Below are positions 48,440-59,166 of a stretch of 64,000 bases of DNA, piece after piece; position 1 is the first letter of the stretch; every line of letters starts with the position of its first letter. Under the pieces are notes generated by a model. That model was not told where the DNA came from. It was given only the letters and a program-made list of their open reading frames with translations, and did no database searches. This DNA is from Streptococcus oralis (GTDB lineage Bacteria > Bacillota > Bacilli > Lactobacillales > Streptococcaceae): contig NZ_KQ969521.1 of assembly GCF_001578935.1 (NCBI RefSeq), positions 1 to 64,000 of the forward strand, given 5' to 3'. A program made the position numbers and the translations under genes.

Positions 48440-49801
48440 ATGGAACGAATCATTCATGGAGATGTCTTATCACCAATCTTGGCTTATATGCGCTTAAAAG
48501 GACAACACAAGGTTATCTTAGAAAGTATTCCGAGAGACAAGGAAACCGCTCGTTTTTCTATCCTAGCCTATAATCCAGTTTTTGAGATTAAGTTTGAAAA
48601 TGGAGTCCTTTATCAAAATGGTAAAGTGATTGATCGGGATCCCTTGGATTTCCTTTATGAAGTGACTCATAAGAGCCAGCACCATTCAGACCTACCTTTT
48701 GGTGGGGGGGCCATTGGCTTTGTAGGTTACGATATGATTTCTCTTTATGAAGAGATCGGCCAAATCCCTGAAGATACCATTGGGACGCCAGACATGCATT
48801 TCTTTGTCTATGAGAGCTATATGGTCTTTGACCACAAGAAGGAAAAAATCCATGTTATCGAGGATGTCCTCTATAGTGATCGTAGCCAAGAAGCCTTGGA
48901 AGAAGCCTTGAACCAAGTGCTTGAGGAATTACGCATCCCTGCTCCAAATGAATTTGAAGACTTGGATTTATCTCCACTGGATTTCAAACCGCATATTGCT
49001 CCTCAGAAGTTTGAGCAAATGGTCGAAACCGCTCGTGATTTGATTCGTAATGGTGATATGTTCCAATGCGTGCTCAGTCAGCGCTTTTCAGCAGAAGTTA
49101 CTGGAAATCCATTTGACTTTTACAGAAATCTTCGCGTGACCAATCCATCTAATTACCTCTATTTCTATGATTTTGGGGATTATCAAATCATCGGTGCCAG
49201 TCCTGAAAGTTTGGTTTCTGTCAAAAATGGCATCGTGACAACCAATCCGATTGCAGGTACGCGACCAAGAGGGGCTACGGATGAAGAGGACAAAGCCTTG
49301 GCGACTGACCTGCTTTCTGATGAGAAGGAAACAGCAGAACATCGGATGTTGGTAGACTTGGGGCGTAACGATATTGGTCGCATCTCTGAAACTGCTAGTG
49401 TTCAAGTCACCAAGTATATGGAAGTGGAGCTCTTCCGCTATGTCATGCATTTGACCAGCGTGGTCAAGGGACGTTTGCTTCCAGAATTAACTGCCATGGA
49501 TGCTTTGAAATCTACACTTCCAGCTGGAACAGTTTCAGGAGCACCAAAGATTCGGGCCATGAGACGCATCTATGAACTGGAAACAGAAAAACGTGGCGTA
49601 TACGCAGGAGCAATCGGCTACTTGTCTGCGACGGGTGATATGGATTTCGCCATTGCCATCCGAACTATGATTCTCAAAAATCAAAGAGCTTATGTGCAGG
49701 CTGGGGCAGGGATTGTCTACGACTCCATCGCCCAAAACGAATACCAAGAAACCATTAACAAGGCAAAATCTATGACTAGAATTGGAGAACTAAGACCATG
49801 A
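48440..49801 (+). CDS. trpE: TrpE, anthranilate synthase component I
   Basis: A 453-residue chorismate-utilising enzyme that makes anthranilate using ammonia released by TrpG. Chorismate motifs: GDMFQCVLSQRFS, ASPESLVSVKNGIVTTNPIAGTRPRG, AEHRMLVDLGRNDIGRI and LPAGTVSGAPKIRAM. ATG 48440 follows AAAGGGAAA; the frame extends to 48338 through the T-box terminator, which cannot be coding. It is first in the trp operon. Confidence 0.96.
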   Translation: MERIIHGDVLSPILAYMRLKGQHKVILESIPRDKETARFSILAYNPVFEIKFENGVLYQNGKVIDRDPLDFLYEVTHKSQHHSDLPFGGGAIGFVGYDMISLYEEIGQIPEDTIGTPDMHFFVYESYMVFDHKKEKIHVIEDVLYSDRSQEALEEALNQVLEELRIPAPNEFEDLDLSPLDFKPHIAPQKFEQMVETARDLIRNGDMFQCVLSQRFSAEVTGNPFDFYRNLRVTNPSNYLYFYDFGDYQIIGASPESLVSVKNGIVTTNPIAGTRPRGATDEEDKALATDLLSDEKETAEHRMLVDLGRNDIGRISETASVQVTKYMEVELFRYVMHLTSVVKGRLLPELTAMDALKSTLPAGTVSGAPKIRAMRRIYELETEKRGVYAGAIGYLSATGDMDFAIAIRTMILKNQRAYVQAGAGIVYDSIAQNEYQETINKAKSMTRIGELRP

Positions 49802-50364
49802 TTTTATTGATTGACAACTATGATTCTTTTACCTATAACTTAGCGCAATACATTGGGAATTTTGCAGAAGTGCAGGTCTTGAGAAATGACGATCCCAAGC
49901 TGTATGAAGAAGCTGAAAAAGCAGATGGTCTGGTTTTTTCTCCCGGTCCTGGTTGGCCGGTTGATGCTGGAAAGATGGAAGACATGATTCGTGAATTTGC
50001 CGGCAAGAAGCCAATTCTAGGGATTTGTTTGGGCCACCAAGCCATTGCAGAAGTCTTTGGAGGTAAGCTAGGTTTGGCTCCAAAAGTCATGCATGGGAAA
50101 CAGAGCAACATCAGCTTTGAAGCGCCATCTGTTTTGTATCAAGGTATTGAGGATGGTCGTCCAGTCATGCGTTACCACAGTATTTTGATTGAAGAAATGC
50201 CAGAAGACTTTGAAGTGACAGCTCGTTCGACTGACGATCAGGCTATCATGGGAATTCAACACAAAAATCTTCCAATTTATGGCTTCCAGTACCATCCAGA
50301 AAGTATCGGAACGCCAGATGGCTTGTCTTCTATTCGGAATTTTATCGAGAAGGTTGTAAAGTGA
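49798..50364 (+). CDS. trpG: TrpG, anthranilate synthase glutamine amidotransferase
   Basis: A 188-residue class I glutamine amidotransferase. It has [12 protein letters not shown], oxyanion region SPGPGWP, nucleophile Cys in [15 protein letters not shown], and [13 protein letters not shown] with the His-Glu pair. It overlaps the trpE stop by ATGA. Confidence 0.96.
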   Translation: MILLIDNYDSFTYNLAQYIGNFAEVQVLRNDDPKLYEEAEKADGLVFSPGPGWPVDAGKMEDMIREFAGKKPILGICLGHQAIAEVFGGKLGLAPKVMHGKQSNISFEAPSVLYQGIEDGRPVMRYHSILIEEMPEDFEVTARSTDDQAIMGIQHKNLPIYGFQYHPESIGTPDGLSSIRNFIEKVVK

Positions 50365-50374
50365 GGAAACTAGG

Positions 50375-51379
50375 ATGAAAGAGATTATTGAAAAATTAGC
50401 AAAATTTGAAAATTTATCAAGTGTGGAAATGACAGACGTCATTGAGCGTATTGTAACTGGACGTGTAACCGAAGCGCAGATTGCTTCTCTCCTTTTGGCT
50501 CTTAAGATGAAGGGGGAAACACCTGAAGAGCGCACAGCCATTGCACAAGTCATGAGAGGACATGCCCAACACATTCCAACTGAAATTCATGATGCTATGG
50601 ACAACTGTGGTACAGGTGGGGATAAGTCCTTCAGCTTTAACATCTCAACAACTGCAGCCTTTGTCTTGGCTGGTGGCGGTGTTCATATGGCCAAGCACGG
50701 TAACCGTTCGATTTCTTCTAAATCGGGTTCGGCAGACGTCCTTCAAGCATTGGGCATCAATCTTGACCTCAAACCAGCTGAACTAGGTAAGGTTTTCGAT
50801 AAAACTGGCATCGTCTTTCTCTTTGCTAAAAATATGCATCCAGCCATGAAATATATCATGCCAGCTCGTTTGGAATTGGGTATTCCAACGATCATGAACT
50901 TGACTGGTCCACTGATTCACCCAATGGCCTTGGAAACACAGCTTCTTGGAATTAGTCGTCCAGAACTTCTAGAAAGCACAGCTCAAGTTTTGAAAAATAT
51001 GGGTCGCAAACGTGCCATCGTAGTTGCTGGACCAGAAGGGCTAGATGAAGCTGGCTTGAACGGAACAACCAAGATTGCTCTTCTTGAAAATGGCGAAATC
51101 ACCTTGTCAAGCTTCACTCCAGAGGATTTGGGGATGGAACGCTACGCTATCGAAGATATCCGTGGTGGCAATGCTCAGGAAAATGCAGAGATTTTGCTGA
51201 GCGTACTTGAAAATCAACCAAGTCCATTCTTGGAAACGACTGTTTTAAATGCTGGTCTTGGTTTCTATGCGAATGGTAAGGTGGCTAGTATCAAGGAAGG
51301 AGTGGCCTTGGCCCGTCAAGTGATTGCTAGTGGCAAGGCCCTTGAAAAACTCAGACTGTTACAGGAGTACCAAAAATGA
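50375..51379 (+). CDS. trpD: TrpD, anthranilate phosphoribosyltransferase
   Basis: A 334-residue enzyme transferring phosphoribose from PRPP to anthranilate. Hallmarks are [43 protein letters not shown] and [32 protein letters not shown] precedes the start, 10 nt after trpG. The stop overlaps the trpC start by 4 nt. Confidence 0.96.
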   Translation: MKEIIEKLAKFENLSSVEMTDVIERIVTGRVTEAQIASLLLALKMKGETPEERTAIAQVMRGHAQHIPTEIHDAMDNCGTGGDKSFSFNISTTAAFVLAGGGVHMAKHGNRSISSKSGSADVLQALGINLDLKPAELGKVFDKTGIVFLFAKNMHPAMKYIMPARLELGIPTIMNLTGPLIHPMALETQLLGISRPELLESTAQVLKNMGRKRAIVVAGPEGLDEAGLNGTTKIALLENGEITLSSFTPEDLGMERYAIEDIRGGNAQENAEILLSVLENQPSPFLETTVLNAGLGFYANGKVASIKEGVALARQVIASGKALEKLRLLQEYQK

Positions 51380-52143
51380 ATCAGGAATTTTTAGCACGAA
51401 TTTTGGAGCAGAAGGCGCGTGAGGTAGAGCAAATGGAGCTGGAGGAGATTCAGCCCCTACGCCAGACCTATCGCTTGGCTGAATTTTTGAAGAATCACCA
51501 AGATCGTTTACAGGTAATCGCTGAGGTCAAGAAGGCTAGCCCTAGTCTGGGAGATATCAATCTAGATGTGGATATTGTGCAACAGGCCCAGACTTATGAA
51601 GCGAATGGCGCAGTGATGATTTCGGTTTTGACAGATGAGGTATTCTTTAAAGGGCATTTGGATTATCTACAAGAGATTTCCAGTCAGGTGCAGATTCCGA
51701 CCCTTAACAAGGACTTTATTATCGATGAAAAGCAAATCATCCGTGCTCGAAATGCAGGTGCGACAGTTATCTTGCTCATCGTAGCGGCTTTATCAGAAGA
51801 ACGCCTCAAGGAACTGTATGGCTACGCGACAGAGCTAGGTCTAGAAGTTTTGGTGGAAACTCATAATCTAGCAGAACTAGAAGTAGCCCACCGCCTTGGA
51901 GCTCAAATTATCGGTGTGAATAATCGTAATTTGACTACCTTTGAAGTTGACTTGCAGACTAGTGTAGACTTGGCCAAACACTTCAAGGACGATTGCTTGT
52001 ACATTTCTGAATCTGCTATTTTCACAGGGCAGGATGCAAAACGTGTTGCACCATCCTTTAATGGAATTTTGGTGGGAACAGCTCTCATGCAGGCAGAAGA
52101 TGTGGCTCAGAGAATCAAGGAGTTGCAGATTGACAAAGGTTAA
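51376..52143 (+). CDS. trpC: TrpC, indole-3-glycerol-phosphate synthase
   Basis: A 255-residue TIM barrel that closes the indole ring with loss of CO2 and water. Typical segments: [15 protein letters not shown] with catalytic Lys, [28 protein letters not shown], and [16 protein letters not shown], ending [15 protein letters not shown]. Coupled to trpD and overlapping trpF. Confidence 0.96.
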   Translation: MNQEFLARILEQKAREVEQMELEEIQPLRQTYRLAEFLKNHQDRLQVIAEVKKASPSLGDINLDVDIVQQAQTYEANGAVMISVLTDEVFFKGHLDYLQEISSQVQIPTLNKDFIIDEKQIIRARNAGATVILLIVAALSEERLKELYGYATELGLEVLVETHNLAELEVAHRLGAQIIGVNNRNLTTFEVDLQTSVDLAKHFKDDCLYISESAIFTGQDAKRVAPSFNGILVGTALMQAEDVAQRIKELQIDKG

Positions 52144-52729
52144 GATTTGTGGACTATCGACCAAAGAAGCGGTAGAGACAGCTGTATCAGCAGGGGCAGA
52201 CTACATCGGTTTTGTCTTTGCACCTAGTAAAAGACAGGTGACCTTGGATCAGGCTGCTGAGCTGGCAAAGCTCATTCCTGTTAATGTTAAAAAGGTTGGC
52301 GTATTTGTTTCACCAAGTCGGGTAGAATTGCTAGAAGCGATTGAAAAAGTTGGTTTGGACTTGGTTCAAGTTCATGGTCAGGTAGCAGATGAGTTGTTTG
52401 AGGATTTACCTTGTGCCAGTATTCAGGCCGTGCAGGTGGATGGAAATGGTCATGTGCCTCATTCTCGGGCAGACTATCTACTCTTTGATGCCCCTGTGGC
52501 TGGGAGTGGTCAGACCTTTGACTGGGGTCAACTAGATACGGCAAGACTTGCTCAGCCCTTCTTTATCGCAGGTGGGCTTAAGGAAGACAATGTAGCAAAA
52601 GCAATTCAACACTTTACTCCCTTTGCAGTAGATGTATCAAGTGGAGTGGAGACAGATGGACAGAAAGATCATGAAAAGATTAGAAGATTTATAGAGAGGG
52701 CAAAGAATGGCATATCAAGAACCAAATAA
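52130..52729 (+). CDS. trpF: TrpF, phosphoribosylanthranilate isomerase
   Basis: A 199-residue TIM barrel beginning [29 protein letters not shown] with the catalytic Cys, and [32 protein letters not shown] near the end. The start is TTG at 52130, preceded by AAGGAG at a good distance; it overlaps trpC by 14 nt. An ATG upstream at 52034 would overlap trpC deeply and is not needed. Confidence 0.94.
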   Translation: MTKVKICGLSTKEAVETAVSAGADYIGFVFAPSKRQVTLDQAAELAKLIPVNVKKVGVFVSPSRVELLEAIEKVGLDLVQVHGQVADELFEDLPCASIQAVQVDGNGHVPHSRADYLLFDAPVAGSGQTFDWGQLDTARLAQPFFIAGGLKEDNVAKAIQHFTPFAVDVSSGVETDGQKDHEKIRRFIERAKNGISRTK

Positions 52730-53930
52730 AGATGGATTTTACGGAAAATTTGGCGGACGTTTCGTCCCAGAAACATTGATGACAGCAGTTTTGGAGTTGG
52801 AAAAGGCTTATCGTGAAAGTCAAGCAGACCCAAGCTTTCAAGAGGAGTTAAACCAACTCTTACGTCAGTATGTGGGACGTGAAACGCCTCTCTACTATGC
52901 AAAAAACTTGACCCAGCATATCGGCGGAGCCAAGATTTACCTCAAACGGGAAGACCTCAACCATACAGGTGCCCACAAGATTAACAATGCCTTGGGACAA
53001 GTTCTTCTGGCTAAACGTATGGGCAAAAAGAAAATTATCGCTGAAACGGGTGCTGGTCAGCACGGTGTGGCAACTGCAACAGCTGCGGCCCTCTTTAAGA
53101 TGGAATGTACCATCTACATGGGTGAGGAAGATGTCAAACGCCAAGCCCTTAACGTCTTCCGTATGGAGCTTTTGGGAGCTAAGGTTGAGGCTGTGACAGA
53201 TGGTTCGCGTGTACTCAAGGACGCGGTCAATGCAGCCCTTCGTTCATGGGTAGCTAATATCGACGATACCCACTATATCCTTGGTTCTGCCTTAGGACCT
53301 CATCCTTTCCCAGAAATCGTTCGTGACTTCCAAAGTGTCATTGGTCGAGAGGCTAAACAACAGTACCGTGACTTGACAGGCCAAGATTTACCAGATGCCC
53401 TCGTTGCCTGTGTTGGAGGTGGTTCGAATGCTATCGGACTCTTCCATCCATTCGTGGAAGATGAATCTGTAGATATGTATGGGGCTGAAGCAGCTGGACT
53501 TGGTGTGGATACAGAGCATCACGCAGCGACTTTGACCAAGGGTCGTCCGGGTGTCCTTCACGGTTCCCTCATGGATGTGCTCCAAGATGCCCATGGTCAA
53601 ATTCTTGAAGCCTTCTCTATATCAGCAGGTTTGGACTACCCTGGTATCGGTCCGGAACATTCTCACTACCACGATATCAAACGTGCCAGCTATGTTCCTG
53701 TGACCGATGAGGAAGCCTTGGAAGGATTCCAACTCTTGTCTCGTGTGGAAGGGATTATCCCAGCCTTAGAATCAAGCCACGCTATCGCCTTTGCGGTGAA
53801 ATTAGCTAAAGAACTTGGGCCAGACAAGTCTATGATTGTCTGCCTATCCGGTCGTGGAGACAAGGATGTGGTTCAAGTCAAAGACCGCTTGGAAGCAGAT
53901 GCAGCAAAGAAGGGAGAAGCTCATGCCTAA
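52707..53930 (+). CDS. trpB: TrpB, tryptophan synthase beta chain
   Basis: A 407-residue PLP enzyme joining indole and serine. The PLP lysine is in [13 protein letters not shown], phosphate contact in [10 protein letters not shown], and [12 protein letters not shown] lies between. It overlaps the end of trpF by 23 nt. It partners TrpA. Confidence 0.97.
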   Translation: MAYQEPNKDGFYGKFGGRFVPETLMTAVLELEKAYRESQADPSFQEELNQLLRQYVGRETPLYYAKNLTQHIGGAKIYLKREDLNHTGAHKINNALGQVLLAKRMGKKKIIAETGAGQHGVATATAAALFKMECTIYMGEEDVKRQALNVFRMELLGAKVEAVTDGSRVLKDAVNAALRSWVANIDDTHYILGSALGPHPFPEIVRDFQSVIGREAKQQYRDLTGQDLPDALVACVGGGSNAIGLFHPFVEDESVDMYGAEAAGLGVDTEHHAATLTKGRPGVLHGSLMDVLQDAHGQILEAFSISAGLDYPGIGPEHSHYHDIKRASYVPVTDEEALEGFQLLSRVEGIIPALESSHAIAFAVKLAKELGPDKSMIVCLSGRGDKDVVQVKDRLEADAAKKGEAHA

Positions 53931-54699
53931 GACACTAACAGAAAAATTGAATGCTATCAAAGCAGCTGGAAAAGGAATTTTCGTTCCCTATATCATGGCT
54001 GGAGACCATGAAACAGGTTTGGATGGTCTCGCTGAAACAATCCACTTTTTAGAAGATTTGGGTGTTTCAGCTATTGAGGTGGGGATTCCCTTTTCAGACC
54101 CTGTTGCAGATGGTCCTGTGATTGAAGAAGCAGGCTTACGCAGTCTAGCTCACGGAACCTCTACCCAGGCCTTGGTTGAAACTTTGAAAACCATTCAAAC
54201 AGAAGTTCCGCTTGTTATCATGACCTACTTTAACCCCCTCTTTCAGTACGGTGTGGAGAAATTTGTCAAAGATTTGGCAGATACAGCGGTTAAAGGATTG
54301 ATTATCCCAGACCTGCCTCATGAGCATGCCAACTTTGTAGAGCCCTTTTTGGCAGACACAGACATTGCCTTGATTCCCCTAGTTAGCTTGACGACAGGAC
54401 TTGAGCGTCAAAAAGAGTTGATCAAGGGAGCTGAAGGATTTGTCTATGCCGTTGCCATCAATGGGGTAACAGGGAAATCAGGCAATTACCGTGCAGACTT
54501 GGACAAGCACTTGGCGCAATTGCATCGAGTAGCTGACATCCCAGTCTTGACAGGTTTTGGCGTATCTAGTCAAGCCGATGTAGAACGTTTCAATGCGGTG
54601 TCAGATGGCGTTATCGTCGGTTCGAAAATTGTAAAAGCCCTCCACCAAGGAGAGCCGATTGAGGACTTTATCAAACAAGCAGTAGCTTACCAAAAATAA
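53923..54699 (+). CDS. trpA: TrpA, tryptophan synthase alpha chain
   Basis: A 258-residue TIM barrel releasing indole from indole-glycerol phosphate. Catalytic Glu is in [19 protein letters not shown] and Asp in the same stretch; [12 protein letters not shown] follows. GGGAGAAG precedes the start, which overlaps the trpB end by 8 nt. Its 3' end overlaps the convergent prepilin peptidase gene by 29 bp, leaving no room for a usual terminator. Confidence 0.96.
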   Translation: MPKTLTEKLNAIKAAGKGIFVPYIMAGDHETGLDGLAETIHFLEDLGVSAIEVGIPFSDPVADGPVIEEAGLRSLAHGTSTQALVETLKTIQTEVPLVIMTYFNPLFQYGVEKFVKDLADTAVKGLIIPDLPHEHANFVEPFLADTDIALIPLVSLTTGLERQKELIKGAEGFVYAVAINGVTGKSGNYRADLDKHLAQLHRVADIPVLTGFGVSSQADVERFNAVSDGVIVGSKIVKALHQGEPIEDFIKQAVAYQK

Positions 54700-55330
54700 T
54701 CAAACAAGCAGCAAGTAAGAGGAAAGGCACAAAAGGAAGTCTTTCCTCTTTCTTTTGCAGGAGAAAGGCTAAAATCCCTGCCGCAGAAGCGAACTGAATC
54801 AAAATCAGTAATTCGGTCACACTAAAGACGAGGGCACAAGAAGCCAGAAAGAGAAAATCCCCTGCGCCCATGCGAATATCGATAAAATGCGCCAAAATTC
54901 CAAGGGCAAGGAAGAAGACCATGACCAGATTCCAACCACAGAAAGCCATGAGGATTAGGTGGAAAGTTAGCCAGACTAGTAAGGGATATTCCTGATGGCG
55001 AAAGTCGTAGATGCCCAAGGTCAAGCCAGCAGTGATTAAGATTACTTGACCAAAGGCAATCCACCCCCAAGACCAAGTCAGAAAGAGGAGTCCTAAGCCC
55101 AATTCAAAGAGGGCATACCAAATAGTATAGCGAGCCTTGCAGTAGCGGCAGCGAAAGCGATTGAAGACCTGCGAAAGGATAGGAATCAAATCTAGCGGTC
55201 GCAAGCGAGTCTGACAGGAATTGCAGTGGCTAGCTGGTCGGATAATGGATTGCTCAGGAAAACGGTCAATGACCAAACCGAGAAAGGAAGCGAGAATGCT
55301 CCCGACAAGAAAAAAATAAAAATCAATCAT
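54671..55330 (-). CDS. pilD: Type IV prepilin peptidase (competence pilus)
   Basis: A 219-residue A24 aspartic peptidase with seven or eight helices. The N-terminal domain has the zinc ribbon [29 protein letters not shown] with two CxxC pairs, and the catalytic aspartates are in [10 protein letters not shown] (TLGIYD) and the GAGDFLF loop. In streptococci it cleaves and may methylate ComG pseudopilins for the transformation pilus. The coding sequence overlaps trpA at its 3' end. A weak signal precedes the start. Confidence 0.92.
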   Translation of the reverse strand: MIDFYFFLVGSILASFLGLVIDRFPEQSIIRPASHCNSCQTRLRPLDLIPILSQVFNRFRCRYCKARYTIWYALFELGLGLLFLTWSWGWIAFGQVILITAGLTLGIYDFRHQEYPLLVWLTFHLILMAFCGWNLVMVFFLALGILAHFIDIRMGAGDFLFLASCALVFSVTELLILIQFASAAGILAFLLQKKEERLPFVPFLLLAACLIIFGKLLLV

Positions 55331-55496
55331 ACTTATCTATTCGTAAAAAATAGGAGAAGTAGTATAATAAAGAAACATTGATAAGATGGTGATGAAATAG
55401 ATGACAAGGGGAGATAGCAGATTAACTTTGTAGTAAAAACTCCTTTTTCGCTGTGAAGAAGGTTATACTATTTTAAAGGTAGAAGGAATGACTCGT

Positions 55497-56756
55497 ATGA
55501 AAAAAACAGATATTTTTAAAGACATTATTTGGATTATGACACATGATTCATCTACAGTAAAAGATCGTAAAGGGTGCAACCCTCAGCCCTTTCTAAAAAA
55601 GATTACAGATGATATGACTGAGCAAGAATTTCTCTATCAAGTCAGGACTTATCTTGCTAGTTTTGGGATTATTGGGCATGTTTCTTTTCATGATAAAAAA
55701 TCAGGTCCGAAAGGTTTTCTTTTGAGGATAAGTGAGCAGGGAATATTTGTCGAGGAAGCAAACCAAGATACAGGCCTCCAAGTGGGGGATCGAATCCTCG
55801 GTCTGGACGGAATGAGTTTGGAGCAAGTAGCTTTGCAACACCAAAATTACTTTATTAGTCTGACTCCAGAAAGACGATCCCGAGAATGGGCAGATTTGCT
55901 ACTGATGGCAGAGCAAGTGATGGTCTTTCGAGATGGGCAGGAGATGTCTATTACGGTTCGTGCTAGCCAGCAAGCTCAAAAAGCTCGGATCTTTTGGAAA
56001 GAGTTGGAGTCAGATATCCTCTATCTACGCTTAGATAATTTTATGGATGAAGAAGCGATTAGCCGTTTATACCAAGAGTGCTTGCAGAAGATTGCTGAGA
56101 CAGAAACTCTTATTATAGATGTCCGTTACAACAATGGGGGCACGGATTCTTTGTATTTTCCACTTTTACATCTTGGATTGGAGGAAGGGAAAGGCTATGA
56201 CACTCTTGATTTACAGGATGATGGAATGGAAATTCTCTATACAGAAGGAAATGTCGATCGACGCTTAAAAGACTTTGAAACATGGCTTCAACAAGAAAAT
56301 ATCAGTCCTGATACAGTGAAACTGCTTGAAGATTTTCGTAATAATTTACTCCAAAATCGAGGGAAAGGCTATGTTCGGTATCAGGATGATCAGGACGAGC
56401 TTTTTCCAGGTGTTAAGGGCAGTCACTATCCAGAGCAGATTTTTGTTTTGTCGGATATTTATTGTGCATCATCAGGAGATAATTTTGTCAAGATGATGAA
56501 GAATTTTAAGAAAGTAACAGTTATCGGCCGTCCAACGCTTGGTATTTTAGACTACTCAAATTGTTGCAAGGTAGATTATGATGATTACTTTTTGATGTTC
56601 CCAACTTCTCGCTGGTTGGCTATAGATAAAGGCAAAGGGATGACGGACAAAGGTGTTCTTCCTGATATAGAAGTTCCTTGGACTCCTGCACATTTTGAAC
56701 GAGATGTAGATCTAGATAAATGTCTGGAGTTGATTGAGATGAAGAGGAAACATTAG
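55497..56756 (+). CDS. PDZ-containing S41-family peptidase, apparently cytoplasmic
   Basis: A 419-residue protein. Residues 75-150 form a PDZ-like domain (DTGLQVGDRILGLDGMSLEQV) and the rest the S41 tail-specific-protease domain, with the likely catalytic serine in IFVLSDIYCASSGDNFVKMM and the partner site in VTVIGRPTLGILDYSNC, where the lysine usual for CtpA is not obvious. There is no signal peptide or membrane helix, unusual for the family. ATG 55497 is 9 nt after AAGGA; ATG 55488 abuts it. Single-gene unit. Confidence 0.8.
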   Translation: MKKTDIFKDIIWIMTHDSSTVKDRKGCNPQPFLKKITDDMTEQEFLYQVRTYLASFGIIGHVSFHDKKSGPKGFLLRISEQGIFVEEANQDTGLQVGDRILGLDGMSLEQVALQHQNYFISLTPERRSREWADLLLMAEQVMVFRDGQEMSITVRASQQAQKARIFWKELESDILYLRLDNFMDEEAISRLYQECLQKIAETETLIIDVRYNNGGTDSLYFPLLHLGLEEGKGYDTLDLQDDGMEILYTEGNVDRRLKDFETWLQQENISPDTVKLLEDFRNNLLQNRGKGYVRYQDDQDELFPGVKGSHYPEQIFVLSDIYCASSGDNFVKMMKNFKKVTVIGRPTLGILDYSNCCKVDYDDYFLMFPTSRWLAIDKGKGMTDKGVLPDIEVPWTPAHFERDVDLDKCLELIEMKRKH

Positions 56757-56767
56757 ATTGTTTAAAT

Positions 56768-56806
56768 AAAAGACTTAGTTCTGTATGAAATAGAGCTAAG
56801 TCTTTT
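56768..56806 (+). terminator. Terminator after the S41 gene
   Basis: Stem AAAAGACTTAG/CTAAGTCTTTT with a 17-nt loop and short T-run. Confidence 0.8.
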
Positions 56807-56923
56807 ACTTTTGATCTGTTTGTAATTGAGTAAAGTGATTGTATCACTGAGGGGCAAAAGAATTTTTTACACACCAAATATATCTTGAGTATCCGTTGGT
56901 AGAACAAAAGTAGAACAGATATG

Positions 56924-56950
56924 AAAAAAAGCCTTTAGAATAAGGCTTTT
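56924..56950 (-). terminator. Terminator of tRNA-Lys / 6S RNA strand
   Basis: Minus-strand stem AAAAGCCTT/AAGGCTTTT, followed by T residues, 14 nt beyond the tRNA-Lys 3' end. Confidence 0.75.
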
Positions 56951-56963
56951 AGGCACTAAATTA

Positions 56964-57037
56964 TGCCCCCTGCAGGGCTCGAACCTGCGACCCATAGATT
57001 AAGAGTCTACTGCTCTACCAACTGAGCTAAGGAGGCA
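56964..57037 (-). tRNA. tRNA-Lys (CTT)
   Basis: A 74-nt cloverleaf on the minus strand: acceptor TGCCTCC/GGGGGCA, D loop AGTTGGTAGAG, anticodon loop CTCTTAA giving CTT, T arm GGTTCGAGCC. It lies just downstream of 6S RNA. tRNA-Lys(CTT) genes serve as integration sites in streptococci, but no element or second copy of the 3' end is seen here. Confidence 0.95.
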
Positions 57038-57045
57038 AAGAAAAA

Positions 57046-57235
57046 GCTGTATTGGTGCCGAAACTTCACGGTTTGTATTGAACCCGCGCAATTAAGCAGG
57101 TGGGCAACTCGCTCTAACTGAAGCTGTTTCCGTGTGAGACGGCCTACATGCTGTTAGAAGACTTTTGTTTCCCTAATAATACAAAAAATAGTCGGTCAAC
57201 ACTTAAGTGTGAAGTCGTACACCACAGCGTTTCTA
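57046..57235 (-). ncRNA. ssrS: 6S RNA (SsrS)
   Basis: About 190 nt on the minus strand. The ends pair: GCTGTGGTGTACGACTTCAC at the 5' side with GTGAAG...GGCACCAATACAGC at the 3' side, leaving the open central region typical of 6S RNA, which mimics an open promoter and binds RNA polymerase in stationary phase. Sequence blocks such as TGCCCACCTGCTTAATTGCG match what I remember of the streptococcal RNA. It sits between rarA and tRNA-Lys. Confidence 0.8.
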
Positions 57236-57242
57236 TGTTTAT

Positions 57243-57270
57243 ATGATACCACTTTTTCAAAAAAAATCAA
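57243..57270 (-). promoter_or_regulatory. Promoter of 6S RNA
   Basis: Minus strand TTGATT (57265-57270) and extended -10 TGGTATCAT (-10 at 57243-57248) with a 16-bp spacer, placing the start of transcription at about 57235, the expected 5' end of the RNA. Confidence 0.75.
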
Positions 57271-57299
57271 GAGGAAAATGCAATTTTTTGAAAAGGATT

Positions 57300-58571
57300 T
57301 CACAAGTTTCGTAATTTATCAATGGTTTCCTTGCGTTGCGCCAAGGCTCGTTCGTATTTGCCAGTATCTTCTGGAGTAAAATAGTGGTGATTTTGGATTT
57401 TTTCAGGGAGATAGTCTTGCTTGACCCAATTTCCAGGATAGTTGTGTGGATAGAGATAATCTTGGGCGTTGCCCAGTTCCTTGCTTCCACTGTAGTGACC
57501 ATCACGCAGATGGCGAGGGATAGGCAAATGCCCTGATGTTTTGAGGTCAGCAAGGGCCTTGTCCATCGCCACATAGGCTGAGTTGGATTTTGGAGAGAGG
57601 GCCAAATCAATCACGACATTGGAAATGAGGATGCGAGCTTCTGGGAACCCAATCTTTTGAGCAGCATCTAGAGCAGTTACAGTATGGATTTGAGCTTCAG
57701 GATTGGCCAAGCCGATATCTTCATAGGCGATAACAGTCAAGCGACGAGCGAGACTAGGCAAATCCCCAGCTTCAATCAAGCGGGCAGCGTAGTGGAGACT
57801 GGCATCCACATCCGAACCACGGATGGACTTTTGCAGGGCTGAGAGGACATCGTAGTGACCGTCCCCATCTTTATCCATGGTAATGTAACTCCGCTGCAGG
57901 CTATTTTCCATGATGTCAAGCGTGATATGGCGGATGCCCTTGTCATTTTCGGGAGTAGAGAGAACAGCCAGATCCAGTGAATTAAAGGCAGAACGCAGGT
58001 CTCCATTTGTAGAGGTCGCGATGAAATCCAGTGCATTCTCATCTAGCTCAACTGGGAAATCAAAGCCACGTTCAGGGTCAGTTAGAGCGATTTGAATCGC
58101 CTCTTTGACGTCTTGATTGGACAAGGGTTCTAACTCAAAAATCTGGACGCGACTGCGAATGGCTGGAGTGACAGAAAAGAAAGGATTTTCAGTCGTCGCC
58201 CCAATCATGATGACCAGACCACTTTCCAAGAGTGGCAGAAGAAAGTCTTGCTTGGTCTTATCTAGTCGGTGAATCTCGTCTAGAAGGAGAACCAGTCCAC
58301 CTGAAAATTTAGCTTCTTCAGCGATTTCTTGCAGTCGTTTTTTACTATCAACTGTCGCATTAAAGGTCCGAAAGGCATACTTGGTCGTTCCAGCGATGGC
58401 TGAGGCTATACTGGTCTTGCCAATACCTGGAGGTCCGTAGAGAATCATGGAGGACAGACGATTGGCTTCCATCATGCGACGAATAATTTTTCCAGGTCCG
58501 ACCAGATGCTCCTGACCGATGACTTGGTCGATGGTTTTTGGGCGCATGCGAAGCGCGAGATTGTCTGGCAT
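57300..58571 (-). CDS. rarA: RarA (MgsA), replication-associated recombination ATPase
   Basis: A 423-residue AAA+ ATPase acting at stalled replication forks. It has Walker A GPPGIGKTS (about 44-52), Walker B LLLDEIHR, sensor 1 IGATTENPFF and the C-terminal tetramerisation domain with RHLRDGHYSGSKELGNA. ATG 58571 lies after AAAGGA; the frame extends six codons further without a better site. The sequence reads as almost identical to the pneumococcal protein. Confidence 0.95.
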   Translation of the reverse strand: MPDNLALRMRPKTIDQVIGQEHLVGPGKIIRRMMEANRLSSMILYGPPGIGKTSIASAIAGTTKYAFRTFNATVDSKKRLQEIAEEAKFSGGLVLLLDEIHRLDKTKQDFLLPLLESGLVIMIGATTENPFFSVTPAIRSRVQIFELEPLSNQDVKEAIQIALTDPERGFDFPVELDENALDFIATSTNGDLRSAFNSLDLAVLSTPENDKGIRHITLDIMENSLQRSYITMDKDGDGHYDVLSALQKSIRGSDVDASLHYAARLIEAGDLPSLARRLTVIAYEDIGLANPEAQIHTVTALDAAQKIGFPEARILISNVVIDLALSPKSNSAYVAMDKALADLKTSGHLPIPRHLRDGHYSGSKELGNAQDYLYPHNYPGNWVKQDYLPEKIQNHHYFTPEDTGKYERALAQRKETIDKLRNL

Positions 58572-58686
58572 AGCAGTCCTTTCTAACATGGATTTTCTGA
58601 TGTATATGTGGTAAGATGGTAGTATCTATTTTAGCATATTTCCGAGCAATCGGGGCGATTAAAGAGTCGCATAGAAAGAGGACAAA

Positions 58687-59157
58687 ATGGCAACATACGG
58701 ATTTTTAGATGTTTTAGAGGAAGAGTTGGACAAGAACTTTCCCTTTGACTATGAGATTAGCTGGGACAAGCGTAACCATGCGGTTGAAGTGAGTTTTTTA
58801 CTAGAAGCGAAAAATGCTGCAGGTGTGGAGATGGTGGATGAAGACGGAGAGGTGTCATCAGACGATATCCTCTTTGAGGAAGCGGTCCTTTTTTACAATC
58901 CTGCCAAGTCAACCGTCAATGCAGAAGACTATCTGACTGTCATCCCTTATCTTCCTAAAAAAGGATTTTCTCGCGAGTTTTTAGCTTATTTTGCGCTATT
59001 TCTCAAAGATACTGCCGAGGTTGGGCTGGATGCCCTCATGGACTTTTTGGAAGACCCAGAAGCAGAAGAATTCGTCATGGAATGGAACCAAGAAGTCTTT
59101 GAAGAAGGAAAAGCAGGCTTGGAAGAGGGAGAATTTTATCCTTATCCGAGATATTAG
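58687..59157 (+). CDS. DUF3013-family protein
   Basis: A 156-residue, strongly acidic soluble protein (ATYGFLDVLEEELDKNFPFDYEISWDKRNHAVEVSF...), a conserved streptococcal family with no known function. AAAGAGGA precedes the start. It is divergent from rarA and 9 nt ahead of the Nudix gene. Confidence 0.85.
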   Translation: MATYGFLDVLEEELDKNFPFDYEISWDKRNHAVEVSFLLEAKNAAGVEMVDEDGEVSSDDILFEEAVLFYNPAKSTVNAEDYLTVIPYLPKKGFSREFLAYFALFLKDTAEVGLDALMDFLEDPEAEEFVMEWNQEVFEEGKAGLEEGEFYPYPRY

Positions 59158-59166
59158 GAGTCTAAT

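Noticed and set aside
56964..57037. tRNA-Lys as an attachment site of an integrated element
   Set aside because: No integrase and no second copy of the tRNA 3' end were found on either side.
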